This document shows positions 14,446 to 22,925 of a stretch of 64,000 bases of DNA, piece after piece. Every line of letters begins with the position of its first letter. Position 1 is the first letter of the stretch. The DNA comes from DATCLS01 sp035296625. Its GTDB lineage: Bacteria; Actinomycetota; Acidimicrobiia; Acidimicrobiales; VFJN01. The notes beneath the pieces were generated by a model. The model ran no database searches, had not been told where the DNA came from, and worked only from the letters and a program-made list of their open reading frames with translations. Both the position numbers and the translations under genes were made by a program. The stretch lies in NCBI GenBank assembly GCA_035296625.1, contig DATHAO010000047.1, positions 1 to 64,000 of the forward strand, in the 5' to 3' direction.

Positions 14446-16362
14446 GTGGTGCACGTGGGCGAGGGCCCGATCGCCGACGGGGACGCGGCAGGGGACGAGG
14501 CGGGGGAGCCCGGCACCCGCCGGCGTCGATGGCCGACGGCTGTGCCGCGCCCCGGAGGCCCCCGAGCCCCCGTAGGCCCCGGGCGCCGGGAGCGGCCGCG
14601 ACGACCGGAACGGCTACGGCGACCGGGGCGCCCTGGGCGACCGCAGCCACGATGGCCCGACGCCGGACTGGTGGCCGCGACCGTGCTGGGGGCCGTCCTG
14701 CGGTTCTGGGGGCTCGGCGCCCAGAGCCTCTGGTACGACGAGTGGAGCACCGGCGAGGCCGTCGACGGTGGGTTGCGCGACCTCGTCACCTACGTCGCCA
14801 ACCGCGAGGGCATCCCGCCGCCCTACTTCGGCCTTCAGTGGGTCTGGGTGCGCCTGGTCGGCGACGGCGAGGTCGGGTTGCGATCGCTGTCGGCCCTGGC
14901 CGGCGTCGCCGCGATCCCGGTCGCCTACGCGCTGGTCATGGCCCTGGGCGGCCGCCGGTCCGTCGCACGCCTGGCCGCGCTGCTGGTGGCCGTCAACCCG
15001 ATGCTCGTGTGGTACTCGCAGGAGGCGCGGTCCTACAGCTTGTTGGCCCTGGCCGGGGCTCTGTCGGTGCTGGCGCTCGTCCGCCTCGTCGAGCGCGACC
15101 GCCGGGCCGACCGGATGGCGTGGGGGCTGGCCGTGGCGGCCGTCGTGGCGGTCCACTGGTTCGGGGCGTTCCTCGTGGTGGCGGAAGCCATCGCTGTGCT
15201 GGCGATCGGTCGCCGCCGGGGGCGGCCCTGGCGCCCGATCGTGGCCGCCTGCGTGCCGGCGGTCGCCGTGCTCGCGCTACTGGCACCGTTCGCCGTCGAA
15301 CAGCACTCGCACACGGTCAACCGCTCATGGATCAGCGGGTTCCGGCTCGTCGACCGCCTGCGCGACGCCGGGCAGACCGCGCTCGTCGGGCCGAGCCCGC
15401 CGGTCGGTCGGCTGTGGCTGGCGGCCGCGGTGGTGGTCGGGCTCGCCATCGTGATGGTCGCGAGAGGTGGCCAGCGCCGGGCCCGCTGGGCGGTGGCCGC
15501 ACTCGTCGGTCTCACTGCTGCGACCGTGGGGCTCGCCCTCGTGGCGGCGGCGGTCGGGGTGGACGCCGTCGTCGGTCGTTACCTGATCTCCACGCTCGTT
15601 CCGTTGGTAGTGGCCGTGGCGGTGGCCCTCGGAGCCGCCCGCCGGCCGTGGCTCGGCCTCGCAGTGGGCGGCGTGCTGGCGGTGGTGTCGCTGGTGGCGG
15701 TCGTATCCGTGGCCCGGGATCCCGCCCTGCAGCGCGTCGACTGGCGATCCGTGGCCCAGGCCGTCGCCGACGACGCCGACGGCACCGGCAACGCCAGCAC
15801 GGGCACCAAGGACGCCCGCACGGGCACCGACGACGTCGACACGGGCACCGCCAGCGACGGCACCGGCGACGTCGGCACGGGCGACGCCAACACGGGCAAC
15901 GCCAACACGGGTGACGGCACCGGCGACGCCAGCACCGGCGACGCCAGCACGCGCAACGCCAGCACGGGCACCGACCGCACTGGCGACCGGGCGCTCGTTC
16001 TCAACATCTACGGCGTGCTGGCGCGGCCGCTCCTGCGCTACCTCGAGCACACCCCGTCCTGGGTCCTCGGGGCCGGTGAGCGGGCCCGCGTCGAGGAGAT
16101 CGACGTCGTCGTCCCCCGCCCCACCGACCGGCCGTGCAACCTGCTGGTCGGCCGGTCGTGCGCGCTCGTGTTCCTCGGCGTCCCGCCGCCCGAGCCGTTG
16201 GCCTCCGGCCTGCACCGCGCCGGACGCATCGAGCTCGACCAGTTCACGATCGACCGCTACCGGCCGGACCGCCCGGTCACGGTGACGATCGAGGACCTCG
16301 TCGCCGGGGACACGTCCGGCGCTCTGGTCGTCGTGGTCAGTGGTGGCGGAGGGTCTCGGTGA
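14446..16362 (+). CDS. GT39-like membrane glycosyltransferase with repeat insert
   Basis: About 638 residues with some ten membrane helices. After a basic Pro/Arg-rich N-terminus comes VLRFWGLGAQSLWYDEWSTG, the first periplasmic loop with the acidic pair typical of polyprenol-phosphate-mannose-dependent enzymes of the GT39/ArnT clan. LVAVNPMLVWYSQEARSYSL follows, another clan signature. These enzymes transfer sugars to lipids, proteins or glycans outside the membrane. The C-terminal soluble domain is interrupted at about residues 445-515 by a Thr/Gly/Asp/Ala/Asn repeat. Acceptor unknown. The 3' end overlaps the convergent helicase gene by 26 bases. Confidence 0.8.
   Translation: MVHVGEGPIADGDAAGDEAGEPGTRRRRWPTAVPRPGGPRAPVGPGRRERPRRPERLRRPGRPGRPQPRWPDAGLVAATVLGAVLRFWGLGAQSLWYDEWSTGEAVDGGLRDLVTYVANREGIPPPYFGLQWVWVRLVGDGEVGLRSLSALAGVAAIPVAYALVMALGGRRSVARLAALLVAVNPMLVWYSQEARSYSLLALAGALSVLALVRLVERDRRADRMAWGLAVAAVVAVHWFGAFLVVAEAIAVLAIGRRRGRPWRPIVAACVPAVAVLALLAPFAVEQHSHTVNRSWISGFRLVDRLRDAGQTALVGPSPPVGRLWLAAAVVVGLAIVMVARGGQRRARWAVAALVGLTAATVGLALVAAAVGVDAVVGRYLISTLVPLVVAVAVALGAARRPWLGLAVGGVLAVVSLVAVVSVARDPALQRVDWRSVAQAVADDADGTGNASTGTKDARTGTDDVDTGTASDGTGDVGTGDANTGNANTGDGTGDASTGDASTRNASTGTDRTGDRALVLNIYGVLARPLLRYLEHTPSWVLGAGERARVEEIDVVVPRPTDRPCNLLVGRSCALVFLGVPPPEPLASGLHRAGRIELDQFTIDRYRPDRPVTVTIEDLVAGDTSGALVVVVSGGGGSR
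15778..15990 (+). repeat. in-frame degenerate repeat in the glycosyltransferase gene
   Basis: A run of GGCACCGGCAACGCC/ACGGGCGACGCC-type units with a basic period of 6 or 12 bases, always preserving the frame and encoding alternating Thr-Gly, Asn/Asp-Ala/Val and Ser/Asn-Thr. The unit boundaries drift, as expected for slippage. Confidence 0.85.
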
Positions 16363-19279
16363 TCTCGTAGGCCGCCCGGGCAGCGTCGCCGCCCCACCGG
16401 CTCGGATATCCGTCGACGATGCGCCAGCCGACCCGCCGCAGGGCGCGGTGGCGCTCGATGTGGGCCTCGGGGCCGTCGGGGTGGACCGCGGTCTCGACGG
16501 CCACGGCCTCGCCGTCCTTGCCCACGCAGAGGTCGAGGACCCAGCGCCCCACCGGATACGACGGCTGGGCCGCGGCCCCGTGCGAGCGCATCTCCTCGAC
16601 GAGCGACGACACCCAGTCCGATACCCGAGCCGCACGGACTGCGGCCTGGCCGGCCGTCGCCGGCTCGTCGTCGGGCGTGACCACCACGGGGCGGCGCCGG
16701 CGGGGCGGGCGGGGTGGCCGCTGGGCGTAGGCCAGGAACGCGTCGATGAGCCCGGCCGGCGTGGCGACCGTGGGCGGCGCCAGCGCGGTGACCACGACGA
16801 GCCGGTGGCGGGCCCGGGTGACCATGACGTTGAACAGGTCCGGGTCCTCGACCATGCGGCGCCGCACCGGCGGGTCGCTCGGTGCCAGACCGAGGACCAG
16901 CACGACGTGGTCGGCCGAGCTGGCCCCGAACGCGTCGACCGGACCCACCCGCAGTCCGAGGCGGTCGATCTCGTCGAGGTCGTAGCGGTTGACGAGCCCG
17001 GTCCGCAAGCGCTCGGCCACGGCCGGGAACGGCGACATGACGGCGATGCCCGACTCGCCCAGCACCGCCAGGTGCTCGACCTGGTCGAGGGCGGCGGACA
17101 CCTCGTGGGGGACGGGGTCGAGGGCGCCCGGCGCGTCGACGTGGACGACGTCCACGGCGGCGACGCCGTCGTTCGCCGGATGGCGCGTGGCGATCGTGAG
17201 GCGCCCCTCGTAGAACCGCCGGGCCGAGAAGTCGACCAGATGGGGCACCGAGCGGAAGTGCTCGTCGAGCCAGGTGGCCGTCGTGGCGCCGGCGGCGACG
17301 TCGAGCACGCTGGCGTGGCGCACGTCGAGCCGGCTGGCGTATGCGTCGAGGCCGTGGTCGGTCACGGCGGCGCGGACCGCTTCGTCGGTCGTCTCGGTGA
17401 CGCGGCGCAGCTGGTGGGGGTCGCCGACCACGACGGCGCGCGCGGCCCGCAGCAGCGATCCGGCGGCGGACAGTTGGTCGACGTAGCCCCCGTCGTCGAT
17501 GACCACGAGGTCGAACAGGCCAGGCACCGCCGGCAGCAGGTCGTCGACCTCGTCGACCGTGCCCAGCCACAGCGGCAGCGTGGCCACGAGCGCTGCGGCG
17601 TCGACGGTGTGCAGCAGCTCGCGGCGCCGCCGGTGGCCGGCGGTGAGGAGCCTGTGGACGTGCTCGACGGCGCTGCGGCCGCGCCGGCGGCGCAACTCGC
17701 TGTCGGCGTGCAGCAGCGCGAGCTCGCCGGCCGCCGCGAGGACCTCGTCGTCCGCCGTGGCCAGGTCGGTCCACGCCTTCGTGAGCGTCGTGCCGCCGGC
17801 GGCCGCCAGCTCGGTGGCGACCTTGCGGTCCTGGGCGGCCCGCACGGCGAGGGCCACCTCGGACAGGGGCTCGCCGGCGTCGGCCCGCACGAGCGTGCGC
17901 AGCCGGGCCTCGGCGATGCGGGAGCGCAGGCGCCGCCAGCGGCCGTCGTCGTCGTCGCCCTGCGCACGGCGCAGTAGGCCGGCGAGCCGCTCGGGGTCGA
18001 GCGGACCCTGCGCCGCCCGGGGGGCGACGGCGTCGAGGTGGTCGAGCACGGTGTCCCACCGGCTGGCGGCCAGGGCCCGCTGCTCGCGCTCCAGGCGGTC
18101 GGTGATCGCCCGCTCCAGCATCTGCTGCCGGGACCGCGCCTCGGCCAGCGCGTGCTCGGCCGACCGGATCTCGGCGCTCGTCGCCCCCGGCCCCGTGGCG
18201 CGGGCGACGACGTCGGCGGGCTGGGTCCGGCCGAAGCGCAGTGGCTGGGGGCCGGGGCGCAGCGCCATCACGTCGGCCAGCCCGTCGGCGATCTGGGTGC
18301 TGCCGGCGACCAGGAGCACCGAGGCGCCGCGGCTGACGGCGTCGGCGGCGATGGCGGCCACCGTGTGGGTCTTGCCGCTGCCCGGGGGGCCCGAGATCAC
18401 TGTCAGCGGCTCGCGGCGGGCCCGGGTGGCGGCCGCCCGCTGGGTGGGGGAGAGGGGGATCGGCGTGTCGAGCGTCTCGGGCGTCGTCGTCGCCGGAGGG
18501 GGCGTGCCCAGGCCGTAGACGGTGGCGAACGCGGTGGCCTGCACGCCCCGCGTGCCGGCCCACGAGCGCAGCGCCACGTGGCGGGGCACGGGACCGGCCG
18601 GGCGCCCCGGCTCCATCGCGTAGAGAACGGCGCCCACACAGGCCACGAGTCCGACGCGGGACCGGTGGCCGAGGGGATCCTCGCTGGCGGGCAGCACGTC
18701 GGAGACCGGCGGCAGGCCGCAGGCGGCGACCACGTCGCGGATCCAGCTCTGCAGGCGGGGTAGGCGCCCGAGCTGGCGGCTCGTGATCTCGGCCCCGGCG
18801 TGGTCCAGGCGGCCGCTGCCGTACTGCCGGCCCTCCTCGAGTGCGGCGCCGCGGTGCGCGTCGATGACGAGCGGCGTGAGCTCCATGTCGCCGACCGGGC
18901 GCAGCGTGAGGTTCGCGGTCCGGGCGAGGTCACGCTCGAGCACGACCGGCTGGCTGATCAGGGGGAAGCAGTAGCCCTGTGCGTGGTCGTCGGCGCGGAT
19001 CCGGCCGGTGACGACCACCCAACCGAGGCGCAGCCGGTGCTCGGACGGCTCGAGGGCGTCGAGCGTGGCCAGGTGGCGGATGCCCTCGCTGCGGGGCACG
19101 GTCGGCGCCACGGCGGCCTCGGCGTCGAGGGGGAGGGCGAGCGACGTGCCGAGCCAGACCGGGGCGTGCGCCGCCCGGGCGATGTCCGCTGGGCCGGCGC
19201 CGGGTGACGCCGCGTCGCTCTCGCCGCTCTCTGCGATGTCGGCGAAGCACCGGAGAATGGCATCGGGTCCCACAGGCAC
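16337..19279 (-). CDS. UPF1-like SF1 helicase fused to a PD-(D/E)XK-type nuclease
   Basis: About 980 residues. The N-terminal 290 residues match nothing I know. Walker A is VISGPPGSGKTHTV (about 292-305). A long helical insert rich in Arg, Glu and Ala (about 345-560) precedes FDLVVIDDGGYVD (about 588-600), where the usual DEAS/DEAG Walker B is DDGG. AVVVGDPHQLRRV is motif III; VDAFGASSADHVVL stands where VDxFQGxExD is expected; NVMVTRARHRLVVV is motif VI. The last 90 residues (VGRWVLDLCVGKD, AVAVETAVHPDG, RRVGWRIVDGYPSRW) resemble the restriction-endonuclease-like domain found at the end of such helicases. Likely acts on DNA or RNA in repair or defence. Start chosen at the GTG cluster 19273-19282; the frame stays open upstream through hisI antisense. 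Confidence 0.8.
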   Translation of the reverse strand: MPVGPDAILRCFADIAESGESDAASPGAGPADIARAAHAPVWLGTSLALPLDAEAAVAPTVPRSEGIRHLATLDALEPSEHRLRLGWVVVTGRIRADDHAQGYCFPLISQPVVLERDLARTANLTLRPVGDMELTPLVIDAHRGAALEEGRQYGSGRLDHAGAEITSRQLGRLPRLQSWIRDVVAACGLPPVSDVLPASEDPLGHRSRVGLVACVGAVLYAMEPGRPAGPVPRHVALRSWAGTRGVQATAFATVYGLGTPPPATTTPETLDTPIPLSPTQRAAATRARREPLTVISGPPGSGKTHTVAAIAADAVSRGASVLLVAGSTQIADGLADVMALRPGPQPLRFGRTQPADVVARATGPGATSAEIRSAEHALAEARSRQQMLERAITDRLEREQRALAASRWDTVLDHLDAVAPRAAQGPLDPERLAGLLRRAQGDDDDGRWRRLRSRIAEARLRTLVRADAGEPLSEVALAVRAAQDRKVATELAAAGGTTLTKAWTDLATADDEVLAAAGELALLHADSELRRRRGRSAVEHVHRLLTAGHRRRRELLHTVDAAALVATLPLWLGTVDEVDDLLPAVPGLFDLVVIDDGGYVDQLSAAGSLLRAARAVVVGDPHQLRRVTETTDEAVRAAVTDHGLDAYASRLDVRHASVLDVAAGATTATWLDEHFRSVPHLVDFSARRFYEGRLTIATRHPANDGVAAVDVVHVDAPGALDPVPHEVSAALDQVEHLAVLGESGIAVMSPFPAVAERLRTGLVNRYDLDEIDRLGLRVGPVDAFGASSADHVVLVLGLAPSDPPVRRRMVEDPDLFNVMVTRARHRLVVVTALAPPTVATPAGLIDAFLAYAQRPPRPPRRRRPVVVTPDDEPATAGQAAVRAARVSDWVSSLVEEMRSHGAAAQPSYPVGRWVLDLCVGKDGEAVAVETAVHPDGPEAHIERHRALRRVGWRIVDGYPSRWGGDAARAAYEITETLRHH

Positions 19280-19284
19280 CACCG

Positions 19285-19290
19285 AGGGTA
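19285..19290 (-). promoter_or_regulatory. -10 element of the helicase-nuclease gene
   Basis: TACCCT on the minus strand is followed by three in-frame GTG codons at 2, 5 and 11 nt. It makes the far-upstream start at 19804 unlikely. Confidence 0.5.
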
Positions 19291-19387
19291 GCGGACCTCC
19301 TGGACGCGCGTCCGGCGCCACGTCCAGCGACGGAGCCTCGGGGGCGCCCCCGATCGAACCCGTTTCGGCGTCGGCGGCAGGCCGCCG

Positions 19388-19393
19388 TACGAT
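19388..19393 (+). promoter_or_regulatory. hisI-trpE operon -10 element
   Basis: TACGAT ends 6 nt before the hisI GTG. No leader peptide or attenuator precedes it. Confidence 0.55.
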
Positions 19394-19399
19394 GCCCCG

Positions 19400-19768
19400 G
19401 TGCCCCTGGTGACCCCCATCGACGCCACCGACGACCAGCTCGCGCGGGTCAAGTACGACGCCAATGGCCTGGTCCCCGCCATCGTGCAGGACCGCGAGAC
19501 CGGCCAGGTGCTCATGATGGCGTGGATGAACGACGAAACGCTCCGCCTCAGCCTCGCCGAGGGCCGCACCGTGTTCTGGAGCCGCAGCCGGCGGGAGGTG
19601 TGGCGCAAGGGCGACACCTCCGGCGACGTTCAGCACGTGCGCGGCGCCTACTACGACTGCGACGGCGACACGCTCCTCTTCGTCGTCGACCAGCAGGGCG
19701 TCGGTGCCTGCCACACCGGCGAGCGTTCCTGCTTCTTCCGGGCCTTCGGCCCCGAAACCCGCGCGTGA
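19400..19768 (+). CDS. hisI: phosphoribosyl-AMP cyclohydrolase
   Basis: A 122-residue zinc hydrolase opening the purine ring of PR-AMP, third step of histidine synthesis. Motifs are LVPAIVQDRETGQVLMMAWM, FWSRSRREVWRKGDTSG, DCDGDTLLF and the zinc ligands in GACHTGERSCFF. No HisE pyrophosphohydrolase domain is fused. It is detached from the other his genes and leads the trp operon: the trpE GTG overlaps its stop (GTGA), so histidine and tryptophan genes share one transcript here. Confidence 0.96.
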   Translation: MPLVTPIDATDDQLARVKYDANGLVPAIVQDRETGQVLMMAWMNDETLRLSLAEGRTVFWSRSRREVWRKGDTSGDVQHVRGAYYDCDGDTLLFVVDQQGVGACHTGERSCFFRAFGPETRA

Positions 19769-21327
19769 TCCAGCCCAGTCGCGACGACTTCCGGGCCCTG
19801 GCACGCCGCTACACCGTCATCCCGGTGTGGCGGGAGGTGTTGGCCGACCTCACGACCCCGGTCGCCGCCTTCAGCCGGGTTGTCGGCGACGCCCCGGGCT
19901 TCCTGCTCGAGTCGGTCGAGCACGGCGAGGCCCGGTGGAGCCGCTGGTCCTTCATTGGCCGCAACCCGCTCGCCACGCTCACCAGCCGTGCACGCACCGT
20001 CGAGGTCGCCGGATCCGTGCCCGCTGGCGTGCCCCGCGACCGCGGCGTGCTGGCCGCTCTCGACGCCCTGCTCGCCGCATGGCGGGCCCCCGCTCTGGCC
20101 GACCTGCCTCCCCTGCACGGAGGGGTGATCGGCTACCTCGGCTACGACGTCGTGCGCGAGGTCGAGCGTCTGCCCGACGTGCCGCCCGACGACCTCGGCC
20201 ATGCGGACGCCGTCATGTCGGTGATCGGCCAGCTCGTGGCCTACGACCACTGGCGCCAGCGGGCCGTGCTCATCGACAACGTCGTCGTGCCGGACCACGC
20301 GGACGGGGCCGGCGACGCCGAGCTCGACGCGCTCTACGACGCGGCGGTGGACCGGCTCGACGAGTTCGCCCGCGACGGCACCCGGACGATCGACGAGCCG
20401 CTCGTCGAGCCCCCGTCGTCCCACGAGGCGCCGCCGGACGTGCGCTCGACGATGGGCAGCGACATGTACGCCCGGGCCGTCGAGGTGGCCCGCGAGCACA
20501 TCCTCGCCGGCGACATCTTCCAGGTCGTGCTGGCGCAGCGGTTCGATTTCGACCTCGGCGCCCAGCCGTTCGACGTCTACCGGGTCCTGCGCCAGGTCAA
20601 CCCGAGCCCCTACATGTACTTCGTGCGCCAGCCCGGCCTCACGCTGGTGGGCGCGTCGCCCGAGCCGCTCGTGCGCGTGGTCGACGGGCGGGTCATCTCC
20701 CGCCCGATTGCCGGCACCCGCCGCCGTGGTGAGACCGACGCCGAGGACGCCCGGCTGGCCGGCGAGCTGCGCGAGCACCCGAAGGAGCTCGCGGAGCACG
20801 TCATGCTCGTCGACCTCGCCCGCAACGACGTGGGACGCATCGTCCGCTTCGGTACCGAGCAGGTCGACGAGTACATGACCCTCGAGCGCTACAGCCACGT
20901 CATGCACCTCACCTCGCAGGTGTCGGGCGAGCTGGTCGAGGGCCGCTCGGCCATCGACGTGCTGCGGGCCACGCTGCCAGCGGGCACGGTGTCGGGCGCG
21001 CCGAAGGTGCGGGCCATGGAGATCATCGACGCCCTCGAGCCCGCCAAGCGGGGTCCCTACGCCGGCGTGGTCGGCTACATCGACTTCTCCGGCAACGTCG
21101 ACACGGCGATCGCGATCCGCACGCTGGTGGTCGACGACGAGGGGCGGGCGTCGGTGCAGGCCGGGGCCGGCATCGTCGCCGACTCGGTGCCCGAGCACGA
21201 GGACCTCGAGTGCCGCAACAAGGCGCGGGCGATCCTGGCGGCCATCCCGGCGGCCCGGCGCATGTCGGCCGCCCGCCGGGCGGTGCCGGGGGGAACCGAG
21301 CGGCCGCCTGCCAGACTGGACCGGTGA
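19765..21327 (+). CDS. trpE: anthranilate synthase component I
   Basis: A 520-residue chorismate-utilising enzyme making anthranilate with a TrpG glutaminase that is not in the window. The tryptophan feedback site LLES is at residues 47-50 (GFLLESVE). The catalytic C-terminal half shows AREHILAGDIFQVVLAQRF, NPSPYMYFVR, GASPEPLVRV, RPIAGTRRRG, HVMLVDLARNDVGR, LPAGTVSGAPKVRAMEII, GYIDFSGN and AGAGIVADSVPEHEDLE, all diagnostic. The intact LLES motif predicts end-product inhibition, the only visible control apart from the hisI promoter. The stop overlaps the next gene by GTGA. Confidence 0.97.
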   Translation: MIQPSRDDFRALARRYTVIPVWREVLADLTTPVAAFSRVVGDAPGFLLESVEHGEARWSRWSFIGRNPLATLTSRARTVEVAGSVPAGVPRDRGVLAALDALLAAWRAPALADLPPLHGGVIGYLGYDVVREVERLPDVPPDDLGHADAVMSVIGQLVAYDHWRQRAVLIDNVVVPDHADGAGDAELDALYDAAVDRLDEFARDGTRTIDEPLVEPPSSHEAPPDVRSTMGSDMYARAVEVAREHILAGDIFQVVLAQRFDFDLGAQPFDVYRVLRQVNPSPYMYFVRQPGLTLVGASPEPLVRVVDGRVISRPIAGTRRRGETDAEDARLAGELREHPKELAEHVMLVDLARNDVGRIVRFGTEQVDEYMTLERYSHVMHLTSQVSGELVEGRSAIDVLRATLPAGTVSGAPKVRAMEIIDALEPAKRGPYAGVVGYIDFSGNVDTAIAIRTLVVDDEGRASVQAGAGIVADSVPEHEDLECRNKARAILAAIPAARRMSAARRAVPGGTERPPARLDR

Positions 21328-22268
21328 CCGCCGACGCCCCCGCTCCCGCCGACCTTCGCGCCGAGCTGGGCGCCGTGCCGGTCCGGCGCGACGTCGTGCG
21401 GGTGTCCGGCCCCGACGCCGTGGCCTACCTGCAGGGCCAGCTCAGCCAGGACGTCGCCGGCCTCGCCGCGGGCGCGACCAGCTGGTCGTTCGTGCTGCAG
21501 CCCACGGGCAAGGTCGACGCATGGGTGCGGGTCACGCGCACCGCCGACGACGAGGTCCTGCTCGACGCAGACCCCGGGACCGGCCCCGCCCTGCTGGGCC
21601 GGCTGCGGCGCTTCCTGCTGCGCACCAAGGCCGAGGTCGAGGCGCTCGACTGGCCCGCCGTGGCCCTGCGGGGCCCGGGCGCCGCCGAGGCTGCCGGCCG
21701 GGTCCTCGCGGCCGCCGGGGGCGGCGCCGACGCCCCCGGGCGTCCGGTGCTGGCGCTGCCCGCCGGGTGGCCGGGCGCCGAGGGCGTCGACCTGCTCGGC
21801 CCGGGCGCGGTGGTGCCGGAGGGCGTGGCCGAGGCCGATGCGGCCGCGTACGAGTCGCTTCGCCTGCGCTCCGGCGTGCCCGCCCTGGGTGCCGAACTGA
21901 CCGAGCGCACGATCCCGGCCGAGGCCGGTCAATGGGTGATCGACGCCTCCGTGAGCTTCACGAAGGGCTGCTTCACCGGTCAGGAGCTGGTGGCCCGCAT
22001 CGACAGCCGGGGCGGCCACGTGCCGCGCCGCCTTCACGCCCTCGTCGCCCCGGGCGGCGAGGACCTGCCCGTCGATGCCCCCGTGGTGGTCGACGGCGCC
22101 GAGGTGGGCCGGGTGACCTCCGCCGCCCCGGCGCCTGGGGGCGGCACCGTGGCCCTCGCCTACGTCGGCCGTGGCGTGACCGCACCGTCGGCGGCCGAGG
22201 TGCGCACCGGCGGTGGCGACGAGCGGTCGGTGCCGGTGACGGTGCTGGCGACGCCGCTCGCCGACTGA
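21324..22268 (+). CDS. ygfZ: folate-binding protein YgfZ (GcvT-like)
   Basis: A 314-residue GcvT-fold protein. YgfZ-type proteins bind tetrahydrofolate and help maintain certain Fe-S enzymes, including MiaB. The signature KGCFTGQELVARIDSRGG (consensus KGC-x-x-GQE) is at about residues 214-231, with the family cysteine. The N-terminal half has DVVRVSGPDAVAYLQGQLSQDV and SFVLQPTGKVDAWVRV, both typical. It overlaps trpE by GTGA, so it is made with the tryptophan enzymes although it has no known role in that pathway. Confidence 0.9.
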   Translation: MTADAPAPADLRAELGAVPVRRDVVRVSGPDAVAYLQGQLSQDVAGLAAGATSWSFVLQPTGKVDAWVRVTRTADDEVLLDADPGTGPALLGRLRRFLLRTKAEVEALDWPAVALRGPGAAEAAGRVLAAAGGGADAPGRPVLALPAGWPGAEGVDLLGPGAVVPEGVAEADAAAYESLRLRSGVPALGAELTERTIPAEAGQWVIDASVSFTKGCFTGQELVARIDSRGGHVPRRLHALVAPGGEDLPVDAPVVVDGAEVGRVTSAAPAPGGGTVALAYVGRGVTAPSAAEVRTGGGDERSVPVTVLATPLAD

Positions 22269-22312
22269 GGCGTGGCGGGGCCCGGGGGACGGCCGGCGGT
22301 GGAGCGGCCGGG

Positions 22313-22915
22313 GTGCCGATCGTGACGGCCCGGACCCACTACGACGTGCTCGGCGTGTCCCGTCTCGCCTCGGTGGAGGAGGTCCGGGCCGCCTACCGCG
22401 CCCGGGCGCGGGCCCACCACCCCGACGCCGGGGGCGACCCGGCCGCGATGCGCCGGCTCAACGCCGCGTGGCGAGTCCTGGGCGACCCGGCCCGGCGGGC
22501 CGCCTACGACCGCCTGCTGGCCACTGGCGGGGCGCCGACCGCCGGCGCGGTCGACGGCGCCGGTCCGGGCGCGCCAGGCGGCCCCGGGCCGGTCGGGGAC
22601 CACGCCGCCTGGGCGCGGGCGTGGGGCGGTGACGACCTCGACGACCTGGGCCTCACCGCCGAGGAGTGGGCCGACCTGGCCGACGGCCGCCCGGTAGGCG
22701 AGACCATGGCGCTCGAGGGCTGGTGGGCGATCATGCCGCCTGGCACGCTCGTGGCCGCCGTGCTGTCGCTGGGGGGCGGCATCTTCTTCGTGTCGCCGCC
22801 GCTCGTCGCCCTGTCGGTGGGCCTCTTCGTGCTGGCGCTCGGTCTGTTCGTGCTGGCCCCGCTTCGGGCGATGGCGAAGAAGGGCGGCGGGGGCGCCGCC
22901 GGCGACGGCGGTTAA
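22313..22915 (+). CDS. membrane-anchored DnaJ-domain protein
   Basis: About 200 residues. The J-domain spans about residues 8-65: THYDVLGVSRLASVEEVRAA, the HPD motif in AHHPDAGGD, and RRLNAAWRVLGDPARRAAYD. A flexible Gly/Ala/Pro linker follows, then an acidic patch (DDLDDLGLTAEEWADLADG) and two hydrophobic helices (about 143-182) ending in a Lys/Gly tail. It should hold DnaK at the membrane. There is no Gly/Phe or zinc-finger domain, so it is not DnaJ itself. Starts at GTG 22313 or 22322; the stop codon TAA is part of the trpC -10 hexamer. Confidence 0.85.
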   Translation: MPIVTARTHYDVLGVSRLASVEEVRAAYRARARAHHPDAGGDPAAMRRLNAAWRVLGDPARRAAYDRLLATGGAPTAGAVDGAGPGAPGGPGPVGDHAAWARAWGGDDLDDLGLTAEEWADLADGRPVGETMALEGWWAIMPPGTLVAAVLSLGGGIFFVSPPLVALSVGLFVLALGLFVLAPLRAMAKKGGGGAAGDGG

Positions 22916-22918
22916 TGT
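22913..22918 (+). promoter_or_regulatory. trpC -10 element on the upstream stop codon
   Basis: TAATGT ends 7 nt before GTG 22926 and its TAA is the stop of the DnaJ-domain gene. It gives a possible internal start of transcription for trpC. Confidence 0.55.
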
Positions 22919-22925
22919 CCCGACC

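Noticed and set aside
19300..19400. Tryptophan attenuator or leader peptide before hisI-trpE
   Set aside because: The hisI transcript appears leaderless, and no Trp-rich short ORF or alternative hairpins are seen.
19295..19804. N-terminal extension of the helicase frame to 19804
   Set aside because: Antisense to hisI and beyond a clear -10 element; the composition is not protein-like.
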